64,000 nt of DNA from Streptomyces sp. SAI-127 (GCF_029894425.1 NZ_JARXYJ010000001.1:3410001-3474000); one strand, 5' to 3'; counted from the stretch's first letter, positions 51,240 through 63,274 are shown. Notes: generated from the letters alone by a model not told the origin. Numbers and translations: made by a program.

Positions 51240-52754
51240 TCAGCCCTCGCTGACGCCCAGCTTCTCCAGGATCAGCTCCTTGACGCGAGCCGCGTCGGCC
51301 TGACCGCGGGTCGCCTTCATGACCGCGCCGACCAGGGCGCCGGCCGCGGCGACCTTGCCGGAGCGGATCTTGTCGGCGATGCCCGGGTTGCCGGCGATGG
51401 CCTCGTCGACGGCGGCACCCAGGGCGCCCTCGTCGGAGACGACCTTCAGACCGCGCTTGTCGACGACCTCGTCCGGGGTGCCTTCGCCCGCGAGGACGCC
51501 TTCGATGACCTGGCGGGCCAGCTTGTCGTTCAGGTCACCCTTGGAGACGAGCTCGGTGACCCGGGCGACCTGCTCCGGCGTGATGGCCAGCTCGTCCAGC
51601 GCCTTGCCGGACTCGTTGGCGCTGCGGGCGAGTTCACCCATCCACCACTTGCGGGCGGAGGCCGCGTCGGCACCGGCGTCGATCGTGGCGACGATCAGGT
51701 CCAGGGCGCCGGCGTTGAGGATCGCCTGCATGTCGAGGGCCGTGATGCCCCACTCGGCGACGAGCCGGTTGCGGCGGACCAGCGGCAGCTCGGGCAGCGC
51801 CGCCCGGATCTCCTCGACCCACTCGCGCGAGGGGGCCACCGGAACGAGGTCCGGCTCGGGGAAGTACCGGTAGTCCTCGGCCTCCTCCTTCACGCGGCCC
51901 GAGGTCGTGGACCCCGTGTCCTCGTGGAAGTGCCGGGTCTCCTGGATGATCGTCCCGCCACTGCTCAGGACGGCCGCGTGCCGCTGGATCTCGAAACGGG
52001 CCGCGCGCTCCACGGACCGCAGCGAGTTGACGTTCTTCGTCTCGGAACGCGTGCCGAACTTCTCGGTGCCGTTCGGGCGCAGCGACAGGTTCACGTCGCA
52101 GCGCATCTGCCCCATCTCCATGCGGGCTTCCGACACACCGAGCGCCTTGATGACCTCGCGCAGCTCACGGACGTACGCCTTCGCCACCTCGGGAGCGCGC
52201 TCACCCGCACCCTCGATCGGCTTGGTGACGATCTCGATGAGCGGGATGCCGGCGCGGTTGTAGTCGAGGAGCGAGTGCGAGGCGCCGTGGATACGGCCCG
52301 TCGCGCCGCCCACGTGGGTCGACTTGCCGGTGTCCTCCTCCATGTGGGCGCGCTCGATCTCCACACGGAAGGTCTCGCCGTCCTCCAGCTGGACGTCGAG
52401 GTAGCCGTTGAAGGCGATCGGCTCGTCGTACTGGGAGGTCTGGAAGTTCTTCGGCATGTCCGGATAGAAGTAGTTCTTCCGGGCGAAGCGGCACCACTCG
52501 GCGATCTCGCAGTTCAGCGCGAGACCGATCTTGATGGCCGACTCGATGCCGATCGCGTTGACGACCGGGAGCGCGCCGGGCAGGCCGAGGCAGGTGGGAC
52601 AGGTCTGCGTGTTGGCGTCCTGACCGAGCTCGGTCGAACAGCCGCAGAACATCTTGGTCTTGGTGCCGAGTTCGACATGGACCTCAAGGCCCATGACGGG
52701 GTCGTACGACGCGAGAGCGTCCTCGTACGACACCAGGTCGGTCGTGGTGGTCAC
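51240..52754 (-). CDS. gatB: Asp/Glu-tRNA(Asn/Gln) amidotransferase subunit B
   Basis: 504 residues. GatB binds misacylated tRNA and transfers ammonia from GatA to form Gln-tRNA or Asn-tRNA. Motifs are [40 protein letters not shown] with Cys residues of the zinc site, [20 protein letters not shown] and [20 protein letters not shown], and the C-terminal YqeY-like domain ([20 protein letters not shown]). It is the last gene of the gatC-gatA-orf-gatB set. Confidence 0.96.
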   Translation of the reverse strand: MTTTTDLVSYEDALASYDPVMGLEVHVELGTKTKMFCGCSTELGQDANTQTCPTCLGLPGALPVVNAIGIESAIKIGLALNCEIAEWCRFARKNYFYPDMPKNFQTSQYDEPIAFNGYLDVQLEDGETFRVEIERAHMEEDTGKSTHVGGATGRIHGASHSLLDYNRAGIPLIEIVTKPIEGAGERAPEVAKAYVRELREVIKALGVSEARMEMGQMRCDVNLSLRPNGTEKFGTRSETKNVNSLRSVERAARFEIQRHAAVLSSGGTIIQETRHFHEDTGSTTSGRVKEEAEDYRYFPEPDLVPVAPSREWVEEIRAALPELPLVRRNRLVAEWGITALDMQAILNAGALDLIVATIDAGADAASARKWWMGELARSANESGKALDELAITPEQVARVTELVSKGDLNDKLARQVIEGVLAGEGTPDEVVDKRGLKVVSDEGALGAAVDEAIAGNPGIADKIRSGKVAAAGALVGAVMKATRGQADAARVKELILEKLGVSEG

Positions 52755-52769
52755 GGTGAAACTTCCCTC

Positions 52770-53009
52770 TCAGCCCAGCAGGACGTCGTCGTCGCCCAGC
52801 CGCTTCAGCTCGCGGTACAGGATGGCGAGGCCGGTGACGATGGCGACCGCGGAGACGGTGGCGTCGACGAGGACCAGGGTGTCCTTCTCCGAGCGCGCCT
52901 TCTTGAGCCGCTTGGCGACACCGAAGGCGCCGAACGCCGTGGTGGCGATGGACAGGTACGTACCGGACTTGGACTTCTTGAAGTCCTTCGCCTTGGTCAG
53001 CTTGCTCAC
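52770..53009 (-). CDS. Small membrane protein between gatA and gatB (79 aa)
   Basis: The GTG start at 53009 overlaps the gatA stop (GTGA), with GGAGG upstream, so it is translationally coupled. The sequence is basic at the start ([20 protein letters not shown]), then a helix with [20 protein letters not shown], then [20 protein letters not shown] as a clear membrane helix and a short acidic end. The position between gatA and gatB is conserved in S. coelicolor as I recall. It may anchor or modulate the amidotransferase, but no function is known. Confidence 0.75.
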   Translation of the reverse strand: MSKLTKAKDFKKSKSGTYLSIATTAFGAFGVAKRLKKARSEKDTLVLVDATVSAVAIVTGLAILYRELKRLGDDDVLLG

Positions 53010-54499
53010 AGCGACGGTGCCTCCTCGAGGAGCGGGTGCCCCCACCTTTCCACGAAGGCGGCCTCGACGGCTGCGCCGACCTTGTAAAGGCGGTCGTCCT
53101 TCAGGGCCGGGGCGATGATCTGGAGACCGACGGGCAGGTTGTCCTCGGGCGCCAGACCGCACGGCAGCGACATGGCCGCGTTGCCCGCCAGGTTGGTCGG
53201 GATGGTGCAGAGGTCGGCCAGGTACATCGCCATCGGGTCGTCGGCGCGCTCGCCGATCGGGAAAGCGGTGGTCGGGGTCGTCGGGGAGACGATCACGTCG
53301 ACCTGCTCGAAGGCCTTCTCGAAGTCGCGCGTGATGAGCGTGCGCACCTTCTGCGCCGAGCCGTAGTAGGCGTCGTAGTAACCGCTCGACAGGGCGTACG
53401 TGCCGAGCATGATCCGGCGCTTGACCTCGGGGCCGAAGCCCGCCTCACGGGTGAGGGAGGTGACCTCCTCGGCGGAGTGCGTGCCGTCGTCGCCGGTCCG
53501 CAGGCCGTAGCGCAGGCCGTCGAAGCGGGCGAGGTTGGAGGAGCACTCGGAGGGCGCGATCAGGTAGTACGCCGACAGGGCCAGGTCGAAGGACGGGCAG
53601 TCCAGTTCGACGATCTCGGCGCCCAGCTCCTTGAGGAGGGCGACGGACTCGTCGAAGCGCTGGATGACGCCGGCCTGGTAGCCCTCGCCGCGGAACTGCT
53701 TCACGACACCGACGCGCATGCCCTCGACGCTGCCGTTGCGGGCGGCCTCGACGACCGCCGGGACCGGGGCGTCGATCGAGGTGGAGTCGAGCGGGTCGTG
53801 CCCGGCGATGACCTCGTGCAGCAGAGCCGCGTCCAGGACCGTACGGGCGCAGGGGCCGCCCTGGTCGAGGGAGGAGGAGAAGGCGACCATGCCGTAGCGG
53901 GAGACCGCGCCGTACGTCGGCTTCACACCGACCGTGCCGGTGACGGAGGCCGGCTGGCGGATGGAACCGCCGGTGTCGGTGCCGATGGCGAGGGGCGCCA
54001 TGTGCGCGGCCAGCGCGGCGGAGGAACCGCCGCCGGAGCCGCCGGGGATCCTGGTGAGGTCCCAGGGGTTGCCGGTGGGTCCGTAGGCGCTGTTCTCCGT
54101 CGACGACCCCATGGCGAACTCGTCCATGTTGGTCTTGCCGAGGATGACGACGTCGGCGGCCTTCAGCCGCTTGGTGAGGGTGGCGTCGTACGGCGGGATC
54201 CAGCCCTCGAGGATCTTCGAACCGACGGTCGTCGGGATGCCATAGGTGGTGAAGATGTCCTTCAGCGCGAGCGGGACGCCGGCGAGCGGGCCGAGCTTCT
54301 CGCCCTTGGCCCGCTTCTCGTCGACGGCACGGGCCTGGGCGAGGGCGCCCTCGCGGTCGACGTGCAGGAAGGCGTGCACCTTCTCGTCGACGGCCTCGAT
54401 ACGGGCGAGGTGGGCCTCGGTGACCTGCACGGCCGTGAGCTCACCGGAAGCGATCCTCGCGGCGGTCTCGGCGGCGGTGAGCTTGATGATGTCCGTCAT
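53006..54499 (-). CDS. gatA: Asp/Glu-tRNA(Asn/Gln) amidotransferase subunit A
   Basis: 497 residues of the amidase signature family. It releases ammonia from Gln or Asn for GatB. The Ser-cisSer-Lys triad residues are visible: Lys in [17 protein letters not shown], and the two Ser in [20 protein letters not shown] and [20 protein letters not shown]. The end [20 protein letters not shown] is typical. The start ATG 54499 follows gatC by 5 bp. Confidence 0.97.
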   Translation of the reverse strand: MTDIIKLTAAETAARIASGELTAVQVTEAHLARIEAVDEKVHAFLHVDREGALAQARAVDEKRAKGEKLGPLAGVPLALKDIFTTYGIPTTVGSKILEGWIPPYDATLTKRLKAADVVILGKTNMDEFAMGSSTENSAYGPTGNPWDLTRIPGGSGGGSSAALAAHMAPLAIGTDTGGSIRQPASVTGTVGVKPTYGAVSRYGMVAFSSSLDQGGPCARTVLDAALLHEVIAGHDPLDSTSIDAPVPAVVEAARNGSVEGMRVGVVKQFRGEGYQAGVIQRFDESVALLKELGAEIVELDCPSFDLALSAYYLIAPSECSSNLARFDGLRYGLRTGDDGTHSAEEVTSLTREAGFGPEVKRRIMLGTYALSSGYYDAYYGSAQKVRTLITRDFEKAFEQVDVIVSPTTPTTAFPIGERADDPMAMYLADLCTIPTNLAGNAAMSLPCGLAPEDNLPVGLQIIAPALKDDRLYKVGAAVEAAFVERWGHPLLEEAPSL

Positions 54500-54504
54500 G
54501 GCGG

Positions 54505-54801
54505 TTAGTCCTCCCCCAGGATCTGCGGCACCTTGAAACGCTGCTGCTCCTGGGCCGGGGCGCCGGAGAGCGCCTGCTCGGGGGTGAGCGACGGACGGAC
54601 CTCGTCCGCGCGCATGACGTTCGTCAGCGGGAGCGGGTGCGAGGTCGGCGGTACGTCTTGGTCGGCGACCTCACTGACGCGTGCGACCGCGCCGATGATG
54701 TCGTCCAGCTGTCCCGCGAAGTGCTCGAGCTCTTCGGGCTTCAGCTCCAGACGCGCCAGCCGTGCGAGGTGGGCGACCTCCTCGCGCGTGATGCCAGGCA
54801 T
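54505..54801 (-). CDS. gatC: Asp/Glu-tRNA(Asn/Gln) amidotransferase subunit C
   Basis: 98 residues, the usual GatC length. [20 protein letters not shown] is the canonical start, with [20 protein letters not shown] and [20 protein letters not shown] following. GatC is a belt that stabilises the GatA-GatB complex. The ATG at 54801 (AGAGGA upstream) was chosen over an extended frame to 54921. Confidence 0.95.
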   Translation of the reverse strand: MPGITREEVAHLARLARLELKPEELEHFAGQLDDIIGAVARVSEVADQDVPPTSHPLPLTNVMRADEVRPSLTPEQALSGAPAQEQQRFKVPQILGED

Positions 54802-54867
54802 GCAGCGATCCTCTGGGGTGAGTGCGTGTGGTTTGGGGCCAATCCTATGGGGCGGGGGCCTCAGGCC

Positions 54868-54918
54868 GTTAAACGGTTTCCCCCGCAGCTGGTTCCCCGC
54901 GCCCCTGAAGGGGGCTCT
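54868..54918. repeat. Streptomyces-type GTTCCCCGCGCCCCT element
   Basis: cagctggttccccgcgcccc followed by tgaaggggg, with the preceding gtttcccccg, resembles a short sequence repeated widely in Streptomyces intergenic regions as I recall. It sits between gatC and rmdB. A genome-wide count is needed to confirm it is a repeat family. Confidence 0.4.
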
Positions 54919-54938
54919 CACACACCTGGGCCGCTACG

Positions 54939-57179
54939 TCACTCCGCTGCCGGCAGCGCGGCCCTCGGCCGCTGCCAGCCCCTCGATCCCCTGGCCAGGA
55001 GCCACGCCGTCGTCTCCTCCGGGGGCATCGCGGCTGCGACCAGCCAGCCCTGTACCGCGTCGCAGCCCATGTCGCGCAACCGCTCCCAGGTCTCGTCGTC
55101 CTCCACACCCTCCGCCACGACCAGGAGGCCCAGGGAGTGCGCGAGGTCGACCGTGCAGCGGACGATCTCCGCGTCCTCGGTGTCGACGGCCAGCTTGGCC
55201 ACGAACGAACGGTCGATCTTCAGTTCGCTGACGGGGAGGCGGCGCAGGTGGACCAGGGAGGAGTAGCCCGTGCCGAAGTCGTCCAGGGACATCTTGACGC
55301 CGTGGCCGGTCAGTGCGGCGAGAGTGTCCGCGGCCCGCGAGGGGTCCTCGAGGAGGACGTGTTCGGTGATCTCCAGTTGGAGGGCTCCCGCGGGCACGCC
55401 GTGCCGGGCGAGGCGCGCGGCCACCGAGCCGGCGAAGCCCGGGGTGTGGACGTCACGCGGCGAGACGTTGACCGCCACCGGGACGAACAGGCCGTGCGCC
55501 CGCCACTCGGCGACCTGGGCGAGAGCCGTGTCGAGGACGTACTCGGTGAGGTAGGGCATCAGTCCGGACGACTCGGCAATCGCGATGAACTCGTCCGGCG
55601 GTACCTTCCCGCGCTCCGGATGCACCCAGCGCACCAGGGCCTCCAGACCGGCGACCTGTCCGTCGAAGCGGACCTTGGGCTGGTAGTGCAGCTGCACCTC
55701 GTGCGCGTCCAGCGCCCGGCGCAGATCGCCGAGCAGCCCGAGCCGGTCCGGGGTGTTGGAGTCCCGCTTGGACTCGTACACCTCCACGCCCGTACGGTCC
55801 CGCTTGGCCTGGTACATCGCCACGTCCGCCCGCCGCAGCAGTCCCTCGGCGTCCACGGCGTGGTCGGGGAAGACGGCGACCCCGGCGCTGGCCTCCAGGA
55901 CGAGGGTCAGCCCGTCGAGATCGAGCGGGGAGCTGAGGGCCGCGACCAGGTTGCGGGCGACCCGGGTCGCGGAGGTCGTGGAGTCGGCGACCGGCAGTAA
56001 GACGGCGAACTCGTCGCCGCCGAGCCGCGCCGCCTCCGCCCCGCGCGGCAGCGCGACCCGCAGCCGGTCGGCGATCTGCAGGAGCAGCCGGTCACCTGCG
56101 AGGTGACCCAGGGTGTCGTTGACCGAGCGGAAGCGGTCGAGGTCGATGAGCATCAGGGCGGACCGGGCGCCGATGCGCTCGGCGTCGTCCAGGGCGGACC
56201 AGATGCGCTCCAGGAGCCACTGCCGGTTGGGCAGTCCGGTCAGCGGGTCGCGCAGTTGTTCCTCGGCGCGGGCCCGGGCCATCCACAGCGTGGAGTCGAG
56301 GGCGATGAGGGGGATCGCGAACAGCGGGAGCAGCACGGGTTTGGCGGCGGCGACCACGCAGACCAGGGGGGCGATGCCGAGCAGCGCGACCGCGACCAGG
56401 CCCTGTCTGACCAGGGCGGTGCGGGCCACGGTGGGCAGACCGGCGTGCCGGGAGGAGTGCAGATACCAGCCCAGGGCCCGGGTGACGGCGAGGTAGGCGA
56501 TGGCGACCAGGACCACCTCGGGGCCGGTGTAGAAGGTCCAGGTGTCGGGGTTCCAGGGGGTCTCGACGGACGGCGACTGACCGAACAGCGCGATGACCAG
56601 GGCGCCGGTGGCTATGCCGAGCATGTCCACCGCGCCGTGCAGGATGCCCTGCCGCCAGCGGTGGCGCCGGGCTATGCCGACCAGCAGGACGACGGTGAGG
56701 CTGACCATCCCGGCGGGCACCCAGCCGTACAGCAGCAGGACGGCGAGGGTGAGGGCGGCGCCCGAGCCGGTGCCACCCCACCAGCGGGCCCGGCCGAGGG
56801 CGACCAGATGGCCGACGATGACGCCGGTCAGCACGGCCAGCGACCAGCCGACGGTGCCGGACGGGAAGAGGGCGTGGCCGCCGGTGAACGCCCGGTAGAA
56901 GCCCGCGCCCAGCACGAATCCGGCCGCCGAGACGACCGCTGTGGGCAGGGCGGGCCAGGACAGCTGTCGGTCAGGGTCGGAGTCCGGCATACCGGGGGCG
57001 CGCTCGGCGGTGAGCTGTGCCGTACCGGGGCCGCCGGCCGCGCTGTACTGTCCTGCGGCGCGCCTCTCCGCGCCCGGACGCTCCGAAGGCCGCCCGGCCC
57101 AGCGGCTCGCCCGCCATGCGCCGGTGAGCCGGCGCAGGCGCAGCCGTGAGTCTGGGGCGGCGCTCTCGGTCGGTTCCAT
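54939..57179 (-). CDS. rmdB: Membrane GGDEF-EAL protein, c-di-GMP phosphodiesterase type (RmdB)
   Basis: 746 residues. A Pro/Arg-rich N-terminus is followed by about nine membrane helices (about 75-300). The GGDEF domain has RLGGDEFAVLLP (motif intact, I-site degenerate RGAE), and the EAL domain has intact GLEALVRWVHPERGKVPPDE, SLDDFGTGYSSLVHLRRLPV and SELKIDRSFV, so phosphodiesterase activity is likely. The location next to ligA matches S. coelicolor SCO5495/RmdB, as I recall, a phosphodiesterase affecting development. The Leu codon 394 is TTA (55998-56000), directly after the GGDEF motif, so translation depends on the bldA tRNA. ATG 57179 was chosen for its GAGAGGGACGGGA ribosome site. Confidence 0.92.
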   Translation of the reverse strand: MEPTESAAPDSRLRLRRLTGAWRASRWAGRPSERPGAERRAAGQYSAAGGPGTAQLTAERAPGMPDSDPDRQLSWPALPTAVVSAAGFVLGAGFYRAFTGGHALFPSGTVGWSLAVLTGVIVGHLVALGRARWWGGTGSGAALTLAVLLLYGWVPAGMVSLTVVLLVGIARRHRWRQGILHGAVDMLGIATGALVIALFGQSPSVETPWNPDTWTFYTGPEVVLVAIAYLAVTRALGWYLHSSRHAGLPTVARTALVRQGLVAVALLGIAPLVCVVAAAKPVLLPLFAIPLIALDSTLWMARARAEEQLRDPLTGLPNRQWLLERIWSALDDAERIGARSALMLIDLDRFRSVNDTLGHLAGDRLLLQIADRLRVALPRGAEAARLGGDEFAVLLPVADSTTSATRVARNLVAALSSPLDLDGLTLVLEASAGVAVFPDHAVDAEGLLRRADVAMYQAKRDRTGVEVYESKRDSNTPDRLGLLGDLRRALDAHEVQLHYQPKVRFDGQVAGLEALVRWVHPERGKVPPDEFIAIAESSGLMPYLTEYVLDTALAQVAEWRAHGLFVPVAVNVSPRDVHTPGFAGSVAARLARHGVPAGALQLEITEHVLLEDPSRAADTLAALTGHGVKMSLDDFGTGYSSLVHLRRLPVSELKIDRSFVAKLAVDTEDAEIVRCTVDLAHSLGLLVVAEGVEDDETWERLRDMGCDAVQGWLVAAAMPPEETTAWLLARGSRGWQRPRAALPAAE

Positions 57180-57267
57180 TCCCGTCCCTCTCACAGCCGG
57201 CGGTGCCCACGCCACGCGGCTCGTTCGCCCGACAAAACCCTCGACGGCGCCGCGTTGGAAAAACCTT

Positions 57268-57292
57268 CCCCTTGCTCTTCAGGAGCAAGGGG
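57268..57292 (-). terminator. ligA terminator
   Basis: On the minus strand, CCCCTTGCTC-CTGAA-GAGCAAGGGG, a perfect 10-bp stem, then AAGG and five T residues, lies about 160 bp after the ligA stop. Confidence 0.85.
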
Positions 57293-57451
57293 ATGCCCCG
57301 ACCGCAGCTGGGCACGGCAGGCGCACATCTCAACAGTAGGCCGCAGAAGGCTTCCACGGGCAGCGGTCGTCGACGGTTGCCCGAATGCGCCCCGCCCACC
57401 CGTATGCCTCTGGTATGCGCCGATCGGGTGGCCTTCAACCGCCGCTGCTCG

Positions 57452-59659
<2,208 letters not shown>

Positions 59660-60661
59660 TTACTCTGGGTTGTCCGCGAGGGACCTCGCCGCCTGGGCGC
59701 AGTGGGCGAGAGCCTTGCGCGCGTACTCGGGGGAGGCCCCCGCGAGCCCGCACGACGGAGTGACCGTGACCGCCTCCGCGAGAAGTCCCGGATGCAGCCC
59801 CAGCCTGCGCCACAGCGTCCTGACACCCATGACGCTACCGGCAGGGTCTGACAATGCCGTGTCCGTGCCGGGCACGACACCGGCGAAGAGCCTCGTCCCC
59901 CCTTCCACCGCCTCGCCGATCGCGTCGTCGTCACGCTCGGTGAGGAGCGAGAAGTCGAAGGAGACCGCCGCCGCACCCGCCCTCCGCAGCAGGGCGAAGG
60001 GGACGTCCGGTGCGCACGAGTGGACCACGACGGGGCCGCCCGCGTGAACCCCGACGAGGTCGCGCAGGCCGGCCTCGACGACCTGCCGGTCGACGGCCCG
60101 GTGGGTGCGGTACCCGCTGGCGCTCCTCACCTGCCCGCGCAGGACGCCGACGAGGGACGGCTCGTCGAGCTGGAGCACGATCTGCGCCCCGGGGACACGC
60201 CTGCGGACCTCCTCCAGATGCAGGCGCAGCCCCTCGGCCAGCGAGCCGGCGAGGTCCCGGCACGCGCCGGGGTCGGAGAGGGCTACCTCGCCGTTCCGCA
60301 GCTCCAGCGTGGCGGCCAGCGTCCAGGGACCGACGGCCTGCACCTTCAGCTGCCCCTCGTACCCCTGGGTGAACTCCTCCAGCGCGTCGAGGTCCTCCCC
60401 CAGCCAGGACCGCGCCCGCTTGGTGTCCCGCCCCGGCCGGTCCCCGATCCGCCACCCACTGGGCTCCACGCGCGCGTACAGCTCGACGAGCATTCCGGCG
60501 GTACGGCCGATCATGTCGGCGCCGGGGCCGCGGGCGGGCAGTTCGGGCAGGAACGGGAAGTCCTCGAAGGAGCCGGTGGCGGTCCTGGCGGCCTCACGGG
60601 CGTCGCCGCCGGGGAGGGAGCCGATGCCGGTGGCGGGGGCGAAACGAAGGTCTGCGGTCAC
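59660..60661 (-). CDS. Cobalamin-independent methionine synthase (MetE C-domain-like)
   Basis: 333 residues from GTG 60661. The single domain corresponds to the C-terminal catalytic half of MetE (UROD/MetE-like barrel). TGIGSLPGGDAREAARTATG is the typical N-terminal motif. Zinc-ligand-type His/Cys residues are in VVVHSCAPDVPF and TPSCGLAG near the end. Short MetE-like proteins of this kind occur in archaea and actinobacteria, but substrate use is unproven and paralogues act in other methyl transfers. It is 15 bp upstream of ligA, so the two are likely co-transcribed. Confidence 0.8.
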   Translation of the reverse strand: MTADLRFAPATGIGSLPGGDAREAARTATGSFEDFPFLPELPARGPGADMIGRTAGMLVELYARVEPSGWRIGDRPGRDTKRARSWLGEDLDALEEFTQGYEGQLKVQAVGPWTLAATLELRNGEVALSDPGACRDLAGSLAEGLRLHLEEVRRRVPGAQIVLQLDEPSLVGVLRGQVRSASGYRTHRAVDRQVVEAGLRDLVGVHAGGPVVVHSCAPDVPFALLRRAGAAAVSFDFSLLTERDDDAIGEAVEGGTRLFAGVVPGTDTALSDPAGSVMGVRTLWRRLGLHPGLLAEAVTVTPSCGLAGASPEYARKALAHCAQAARSLADNPE

Positions 60662-60722
60662 GTGTGAAGCCTACGTAGGTGAGCGGCGTGGTTCTCGCAT
60701 GGTTCTCGCCCCCACGGAACCG

Positions 60723-61412
60723 TCAGCGACCGGGGCGCACCGTCAGGTCATTGATCTCCGCATCCCGCGGCAGGTCGATCGCCGTCAGGATCGTCGTGGC
60801 GACCGACTCGGGGTCGATCCATCGCGCGGGGTCGTAGTCCTTGCCCTCCTGCTGGTGGACCTTGGCCTGCATGGGACTCGCCGTGCGGCCTGGGTAGACC
60901 GAGGTGACGCGGACGCCGTTCGCGTGCTCCTCGTGGCGCAGGGAGTCCGCCAGGGCCTTGAGACCGTGCTTGGAGGCGGCGTAGGCGGACCAATCGGCGT
61001 GCGCATTCAGGCCCGCGCCCGAGTTCACGAACACCACATGGCCCCGGGCCGTCCGGAGCTGGGGCAGGAAGTGGCGGGTCAGCTCGGCCGGAGCGATCAG
61101 GTTGACGTTCAGCTGGTGGCGCCAGGTCTTCGGGGTCAGCTCACCGACCGGGCCGAGGTCGACCACACCCGCGATGTGCAGCAGGGAGTCCACCCGGTCC
61201 GGCAGCGACTGGTGCGAGAAGGCCCAGCTCAGCTTGTCGGGGTCGGCCAGGTCTCCGACCAGGGTCCGCGCCCCGGGGAACTCCGCCGCCAGCTCCTTCG
61301 CCCGGCCCGCGTCACGCGCGTGCAGCACGAGTTCGTCCCCGCGCGCGTGCAGACGGCGGGTCACCGCCGCACCGATGCCGGAGCCCGCTCCGGTGATCAC
61401 ATGTGTCGCCAT
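60723..61412 (-). CDS. Short-chain dehydrogenase/reductase
   Basis: 229 residues. The NAD(P) motif is HVITGAGSGIGAAVTRRLHA, with LVGDLADPDKLSWAFSH after it, the catalytic Ser in VVFVNSGAGLNAHADW and the Tyr-x-x-x-Lys in SAYAASKHGLKALADSLRHE. The small size and motif positions match classical SDRs. It is upstream of the MetE-like gene by 61 bp and downstream of the LOG gene by 23 bp on the same strand. The substrate is unknown. Confidence 0.88.
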   Translation of the reverse strand: MATHVITGAGSGIGAAVTRRLHARGDELVLHARDAGRAKELAAEFPGARTLVGDLADPDKLSWAFSHQSLPDRVDSLLHIAGVVDLGPVGELTPKTWRHQLNVNLIAPAELTRHFLPQLRTARGHVVFVNSGAGLNAHADWSAYAASKHGLKALADSLRHEEHANGVRVTSVYPGRTASPMQAKVHQQEGKDYDPARWIDPESVATTILTAIDLPRDAEINDLTVRPGR

Positions 61413-61435
61413 GCCGCCATGCTCGCATCACGGCG

Positions 61436-61975
61436 TCAGCGCGTACCGAGCGACTCCTCCAGGTACGCCAGCGCCCCCACCGGCTCCTCCGCGAAGAACA
61501 CCAGGTCGGTGAGCGGGCGGGGCAGGAAGCCCTCGTCCTCCATGCGGCGGAACTGGTCCTTCAACCCGTCGTAGAAGCCCGCCGTGTTCAGCAGCACCAC
61601 CGGCTTCTCGGTGTGCCCGTGCTTCTTCAGCTCCAGGATCTCGGTCGCCTCGTCGAGCGTGCCCGTGCCGCCCACCATGATCACCACGGCGTCGGCCTTC
61701 TCCAGGAGCAGTTTCTTCCTTTCGGCGAGGTCCTTCGCGATCACCATCTCGTCGACGCCCGGGCGGACCTTGGCGGCCAGGAACTGCACGGAGACTCCGA
61801 CGAGCCGTCCGCCCGCCTCCTGCACCCCGTCGGCGACCACCTTCATGAGGCCCACGTCCGAGCCGCCCCACACGAGCATGTGGCCGCCCTTGCCCAGCAG
61901 CTTCGCGAACTCCCGCGCGGGGCGCGTGTAGCGGTCGTCGAGGTCGGCGGCGGAGAGGAAGACGCAGATTCGCAT
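61436..61975 (-). CDS. LOG-family nucleotide phosphoribohydrolase
   Basis: 179 residues. The Rossmann-like start RICVFLSAADLDDRYTRPAR, the conserved VWGGSDVGLMKVVADGVQEA (LOG motif GGxxGLM) and the active-site GG-x-GT-x-x-E (MVGGTGTLDEATEILE) with LKKHGHTEKPVVLLNTAGFY after it are typical of cytokinin-activating LOG enzymes and of bacterial relatives that act on AMP or other nucleotides. It is likely to cleave ribose 5-phosphate from a nucleotide. It is divergent from the DUF427 gene. Confidence 0.88.
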   Translation of the reverse strand: MRICVFLSAADLDDRYTRPAREFAKLLGKGGHMLVWGGSDVGLMKVVADGVQEAGGRLVGVSVQFLAAKVRPGVDEMVIAKDLAERKKLLLEKADAVVIMVGGTGTLDEATEILELKKHGHTEKPVVLLNTAGFYDGLKDQFRRMEDEGFLPRPLTDLVFFAEEPVGALAYLEESLGTR

Positions 61976-62025
61976 GAGGTCACCGTACGCGGGAAGAACC
62001 GGGGGCCCGCGAGCGCTTTCCCGGT

Positions 62026-62349
62026 ATGGCTGAAGGACACACGATCACCATCGAGCAAGCCGACCAGCACGTGCGCGTGGTGCACGGCGACCAGGTCCTC
62101 GCGGAGAGCGAACGCCCCCTCGTGCTGCGAGAGACGGGCTCTCCCGTGCGGTACTACCTCCCCGCCGAGGACGTACGACTCGACCTGCTGACCCCCTCCG
62201 ACACCCACACCTACTGTCCCTTCAAGGGCACCGCGTCCTACTGGTCCCTGCCGGACGCGCCCGACCTGGTGTGGTCCTATCCCGAGCCGAAGCCCGCCGT
62301 CGCGGAGATCAAGGACCACCTCTGTTTCTACGAGGTCGACGTGTCCTGA
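62026..62349 (+). CDS. DUF427 domain protein
   Basis: 107 residues covering one complete DUF427 fold: VRVVHGDQVLAESERPLVLR, PVRYYLPAEDVRLDLLTPSD, THTYCPFKGTASYWSL and EIKDHLCFYEVDVS. This is a small beta protein family of unknown function, some members proposed to bind nucleotides or cofactors. It is divergent from LOG and followed by the alpha/beta hydrolase 37 bp later, probably one transcript. Confidence 0.9.
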   Translation: MAEGHTITIEQADQHVRVVHGDQVLAESERPLVLRETGSPVRYYLPAEDVRLDLLTPSDTHTYCPFKGTASYWSLPDAPDLVWSYPEPKPAVAEIKDHLCFYEVDVS

Positions 62350-62386
62350 CCGATGATGTGCGTGCTGTGCGGCAGTCTCCACAGGC

Positions 62387-63169
62387 ATGGACAAGAAGAT
62401 CCTCTCGCGCGACGGCACGCCGATCGCGTACGAACGCACCGGACACGGCCCGGCGGTCATCCTCGTCAGCGGCGCGATGTCCACCGGCGGCACGGTCGCG
62501 CCCCTGGCCGTGCCGCTGTCCGAGCGGTTCGACGTCCTCGTGTACGACCGCCGGGGCCGCGGCGCGAGCGGCGACACGGCCCCCTACGCGGTGGCCCGTG
62601 AGGTCGAGGACCTCGCCGCGCTCATCGAGGCGGCGGGCGGCGAGGCGTGCCTGTGCGGCATCTCGTCCGGCGGTGCGCTGGTCCTGGAGGCCGCGGCGAG
62701 CGGACTGCCGGTGCGCCGGGCCGCCGTGTACGAGACGCCGTACGCCGACTTCATGGACGGCGGCGCGGAGCGGAACGCCGAGTACACCGAGCAGCTGACG
62801 GCAGCGCTCGCCGAGGGGCGGCGCGGGGACGCGGTGGAGCTCTTCCTGCGGCTCACCGGCATGGGCGAGGGGATGATCCAGGGCGCCCGCCAGTCGCCCA
62901 TGTGGCCCGGCATGGAGACGGTCGCCCCGACGCTGGCCTACGACAACTCGGTCATGGCCGGCGGTCTGGTCCCCCGGGACCGGCTGGCCTCGATCACGGT
63001 CCCGTTGCTGGCGGTCGCGGGCGGCGCGAGCCCCGAGTGGATGCGCGAGGGCACCAGGGCGGTCGCGGAGGCGGCGCCGAACGGCTCGTACCGCGTCCTG
63101 GAGGGCCAGACCCACATGGTGGACCCGACGGCCCTCGGACCGGTCCTGGCGGAGTTCTTCGCGGGCTGA
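62387..63169 (+). CDS. Alpha/beta hydrolase
   Basis: 260 residues. The nucleophile elbow is CLCGISSGGALVLEAAASGL (GxSxG), the oxyanion region AVILVSGAMSTGGTVAPLAV, and the catalytic His lies in VLEGQTHMVDPTALG near the end. DVLVYDRRGRGASGDTAPYA supports the family. It has no signal peptide, so it is cytoplasmic. Esterase or lactonase activity on an unknown substrate is expected. It follows the DUF427 gene closely and ends at a hairpin. Confidence 0.88.
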   Translation: MDKKILSRDGTPIAYERTGHGPAVILVSGAMSTGGTVAPLAVPLSERFDVLVYDRRGRGASGDTAPYAVAREVEDLAALIEAAGGEACLCGISSGGALVLEAAASGLPVRRAAVYETPYADFMDGGAERNAEYTEQLTAALAEGRRGDAVELFLRLTGMGEGMIQGARQSPMWPGMETVAPTLAYDNSVMAGGLVPRDRLASITVPLLAVAGGASPEWMREGTRAVAEAAPNGSYRVLEGQTHMVDPTALGPVLAEFFAG

Positions 63170-63227
63170 CCATCAGCCACCCGTGGCGGCGCTCAGACGC
63201 GCCGGATCCGGACCGATCCCGTACACG

Positions 63228-63249
63228 TCCCGGCACCTGCGGTGCCGGG
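63228..63249. terminator. Hairpin terminator between the hydrolase gene and mnmA
   Basis: CCCGGCAC-CTGCG-GTGCCGGG, an 8-bp stem with a 5-nt loop, between convergent genes. Confidence 0.6.
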
Positions 63250-63274
63250 GCCGTGCCCGTATGCCGCCGGGGTC

